A stretch of 64,000 nt of DNA from Taxillus chinensis (taxonomy: Eukaryota; Streptophyta; Magnoliopsida; Santalales; Loranthaceae). Of this stretch, positions 60,863 to 64,000 are shown piece by piece. The stretch covers positions 31,721,812-31,785,811 of the forward strand of contig CM042085.1 in assembly GCA_023512835.1 (NCBI GenBank), given 5' to 3'. The translations under genes were made by a program, and so were the position numbers. Below the pieces are notes generated by a model, which had not been told where the DNA came from, searched no databases, and saw nothing but the letters and a program-made list of their open reading frames with translations. Position 1 is the first letter of the stretch, and each line of letters begins with the position of its first letter.

Positions 60863-63628
60863 CTAAGGTACATAAGGCTTACTATACTTGAAGATCATAG
60901 TTGCTGCCTTCTCTCTAAGCTCCATTGTCTGCTTCATCGTATAAGTAGTGTGTTGGCTCCACGATTTGTCCACAGTCAAAAATGACTTGATGAAGTAACA
61001 GACAAAGGCCCCGCAGCTATCTCCATCCGGCTGTTGTGGCACTTGCTTCTTGCCCCGGAATGTCGCCTTCAGCTTCTCAGTTGGACCCAAGGGTGTAATA
61101 CCCAACTCTTCATATAAACCGGCTTTCTTCACAGCTTCAGTCAGCCTGAGACACAGTGGTTCTCATTGATTCTTTCTTACAAAGTGCTCCACTATCTGAT
61201 GAGAATCAATGAGAATCATTTGCTTGGACTGAATCATGAAGACAGCCATCATGAAGTGTGGAGACATGATCCGGTACGGAATGAGGATAGTTGAGAGTGT
61301 TTTCCATGGCTTGCTATCCTCAGCAGTTCCGTCGATGAAGGACTGAATTAGATCCACACTGGGAAGATAGCCTTCATTCCAACACGGTAGAACTTCAAAC
61401 AAGTGCCCGTCCTTGTATAAAGATGGAAACAGCCTCATCTCTATTTTAGCAGCCCTCAAGAAGTTGTCAATGTCTTCTGTAGTAAAGAGTCCTTTCTCCG
61501 AACAAAGAGTCTGAATGTCGTCCGTGGAGAAAGGGTACATTTCAGAAAGACATCTTCTCTCAGCAGAAGACGCTGCATATGACTTCATTGCTTTGCGAAC
61601 ACTTCCATCCGCATCAGAAGGGTCAAACGCCGCATATGATGGGAGGAAGGTGTCGGCTGCGGGGGAGGAGGATGGAGGAGGAGCTGGAGCTTCGATGAGA
61701 GGAGCTTGGTTGAGAGAAGCGACTTCGTTTGGGAATTTTAACTCCCTGAAGCACTAAAGTGGCAGGGCTTCTCCTGGTCGAGTAGATGGTTGTGGTGCAG
61801 AAGGAGCAGACGGATCAGATGACACTTTCTCCCCCGGTTTGGCAGATCGCCGGGAAGCAACGGGAGGACGAGCCATCGTGTGCGCCACGTCCGCGAAGGA
61901 GGTAGACAGTGAATGGACGGACGAGGCGACGAGATCCATTTTCTGCTCCATTGAAGTGGAGGAGTCAGTGAGAGCGAAGAGGAGTTGGGCGCCGAGGGCA
62001 TCAACCTTGGCAGCGATGGCGGAAATTTGGGCACTTTGAGCTTGGGCGTGTCGGTCCAGCTGGGCGGAAAGCACAGCGTCGGAGTGGACCGTGCCAAAAG
62101 AGGCACGCCCAAGGACCAACTCCGGAGCTTTGGAGGACTCCCCCGCATGAACAGGAGCAGGAGTGCGTTGGGCAGAGGAGTCCGCAGGAGTATCGGCAGC
62201 AGCGGCGGGAGCATCCGGAGCATCGAGGGCATCCGGAGCATCGGAGGCATCCAGAGCATTGGAGGCATCCGGAGCAATGGATCCGCTTTGACCAGATAAG
62301 TCAACCACGGGAATCGCGGCGGCAGGAGAAGAGGGGCCAGCCTTAGTAGGAGAAGGACCCCTGGCGGAATGTGCTGGGCTGGAGAGAGTAGTGAACGCCA
62401 CATCTGGAATGGAGGCCGGCGTAAGAAAGCCGTGATCCAAGTTCCAGATGATCATTGTCTACGGGGATTGGGTATGGCGTGTGTAAAACACCCAGAGATC
62501 GTTGTCAGGAATGGAGGCAGTGTGGGCAAGGCTAAAACGGAGCCATAGGTCCGTTAAGGTGTCGGCGGAGAGATGATCAAGGTAATCTCGGGGTTGAGGT
62601 AGGGGAGGCAAAGGGGCTTCCGGAGAAGAGGCCGAGACATCAGCAGTGGCGACCGCAACAGCGGTATCAACCGCGGCAGCAACAGCGGAGGAGGAGGGAG
62701 TGGGGCATTCACAGCAGAGGGGGCTGAGGAAACAGCTTTAGGAGCACTGCGCTGAGAGGGCCCCGTAACCTCGGATGGGTCGGCACGAACGCTGTGTTGG
62801 GAGGCCCGAGAATGAGAGGGTGCTGCAACGGACTGAATCCGAGAGGATCGGGGTGCAGAACTGACGTCAGGGGCTTGGCTCTCGGAGGGGTCACCAACAG
62901 AACTGCCTTGTTGTTCTGAGGCAGGGAGTATGCGGAGAGCTGCAGATGGTCGGCGGGCTGTCATGTTCCCATCCGGTGTAAGATAACGAAGGTAATAAGT
63001 CGGAGGAAATGGAACAACATCATATCGGGCGAAATGGTCCAGATTAAGATGCCGGAAGACAATGATGAGGATGCGCCCGAAGGAATGGTTCTTGGGACCA
63101 TTCTGCAGCAACCGAAACAAGAACATCCCCCAATCCATCGGAAGACCTTCAAAAACGCCGTACATGGCCAGGAGAAGGTCGTACGGAACGGAGTCGAGGG
63201 TGGATGTGCGAGCCAAGATAGCATCGACTCAAGATGGTCGCCATACATCGATAGCGACCTTGGAAGGATTTCACCTTGTATTCCTTGCCTTTGTGTGTGC
63301 AACCCATAGAAGCCGCCATTGGATCGGCATCTGGGCGCTGTGGTTCACCAAGAGGTAGGTGGAGAGCAGCGCGGAGAACGGCCGGAGTGATGATGATGGA
63401 TTCACCGCGGACATAAGAGGTTATGGAATCGGTGGTGCAGCAAATCCGTTGGTAATACTCAATGATGTCGTCGATAAGAAGATCGACAGGATTGGAGATC
63501 AGGTTGAGTATATGCGAGGCTTCAAGGAGAGGGCGAAGCTGGAAAAACCAATCCGGAGGATTAGAGACAGCATTCCAATCAACCAGATGGCCAGGATTAA
63601 CGCCGGAAAGAGAGATTCTGGGTGCCAT
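60863..63628 (-). pseudogene. Retrotransposon third ORF: transposon-associated N-domain plus Ulp1-like (C48) protease domain, decayed
   Basis: About 920 codons from ATG 63628 to a stop at 60863. N-terminal part (63628 to about 62950): FFQLRPLLEASHILNL, YVRGESIIITPAVLRAALHL and LARTSTLDSVPYDLLLAM look like the 'putative plant transposon protein' domain (from memory). Middle: long Ala/Ser/Pro-rich linker and a helical segment (about 61860-62080). C-terminal part: SPHFMMAVF...MILIDSH and PQQPDGDSCGAFVCYF match the His, Asp, Gln and Cys of Ulp1-type desumoylating proteases, with HF replacing the usual HW. Breaks: a frameshift near 63225, a compensating one near 62700, and in-frame stops at 62459-62461 (TAG), 61754-61756 (TAG) and 61163-61165 (TGA). 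It ends about 130 bp before the polypurine tract, the env-like position. Whether it belongs to the element or is a captured or inserted gene cannot be settled here. Confidence 0.7.
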
Positions 63629-64000
63629 TGCAAATGAAATTTGAAGGACAAGAGGAAAGGTGAGGTCTTGGCGATAGAAGGAGCAACGAGAGGTTTAGGG
63701 ATTTGAAATGAGCAATACTCGTGCTACGCAGGAATGATCAGTACATATAAGACCGAGTCTGCAAATGTCAGCGGGTCTAGGAATTGGCGAGTGAAATAGG
63801 GACCCGCTTGACAGGCTGATGTCATTATTCTGGATATCGATGCGCCTCCGAATGAAATGATGTCGTGGAGACCGCATGACTAAGTAAGTGTAACAGCTGG
63901 TTGCCATCCAAAGAAGTGTGTGTGCATCCCGAGATTTGCATTTAATGAATCATCATGATTCCTCCTCAAAAGCACGCGACACATAGGAAGACTTGGATTG
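63629..64000 (-). promoter_or_regulatory. Region upstream of the Ulp1-like ORF
   Basis: No pol or integrase motif is seen in the 370 bp upstream of the ATG. A TCTTATATGTA stretch (about 63745-63755 on the minus strand) could be a weak TATA box, and the sequence near the ATG is pyrimidine-rich like a 5' UTR. It might also be the pol-ORF3 spacer. Low confidence. Confidence 0.25.

Noticed and set aside
61738..62455. 221-codon minus-strand frame (61738-62403) and + strand frames overlapping the Ulp1-like ORF
   Set aside because: Shadows of the GC-rich Ala/Ser/Pro linker. Only the frame continuous with the protease domain has recognisable content.
60863..63628. An intact host SUMO protease gene
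   Set aside because: Three in-frame stops, two frameshifts, no introns, and a polypurine tract plus LTR directly downstream. Retrotransposon cargo is more likely.

Overview
This is a stretch of plant nuclear DNA, almost certainly from a dicot. It is AT-rich and contains one intron-bearing host gene with GT-AG splice sites. Nearly everything else is LTR retrotransposons and their remains. The species cannot be named from the sequence.

Layout. 1-4.8 kb: the 3' end of a Ty3/gypsy element and its LTR, then a truncated reverse-oriented LTR (family 1, copy A) and a CACTA-like end. 4.9-11.7 kb: repeat relics (a GC-rich minisatellite, gypsy LTR pieces in reverse orientation, microsatellites) with no host gene seen. 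12.4-17.4 kb: a ten-exon gene on the + strand for a single-bromodomain nuclear protein, predicted at 742 residues. It is the only host gene I can support. 17.7-20.6 kb: AT-rich DNA with MITE/hAT-like scraps.

20.65-46.2 kb is one nested retrotransposon stack that can be dissected exactly, because each boundary carries a 5-bp target-site duplication (TSD). A solo LTR (20954-45881, TSD ccgtc) was entered by a large Tat/Ogre-like element without protein-coding capacity (21294-42317, TSD cctgt) and by solo LTR D (TSD gtctc). The Ogre-like 3' LTR was entered by solo LTR B (TSD ggttc) and by another solo LTR (33791-40520, TSD gtatg). The latter was entered by two more solo LTRs (TSDs ctctt and agata).

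46.2-64 kb continues with hAT-like and tRNA-like remnants; a decayed copia pol with its 3' LTR (split by solo LTR E, TSD gtaat); the gag-protease part of a second copia element (split by a solo LTR, TSD cttga, itself split by solo LTR F, TSD ctcct); and, on the minus strand, the 3' end of a third copia-type element. That last element has a 1.3-kb LTR, a polypurine tract and, in the env-like position, a decayed gene ending in a Ulp1-type cysteine protease domain.

The most notable points are the ordered nesting history; nine solo LTRs with intact TSDs and no surviving internal regions; family-specific short-repeat arrays inside LTRs of several families; and the Ulp1-like third gene of the right-hand element. 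Lineage names (Tat, Ogre, Tekay, SIRE, Ale) are given from remembered structural hallmarks and were not confirmed by any search.
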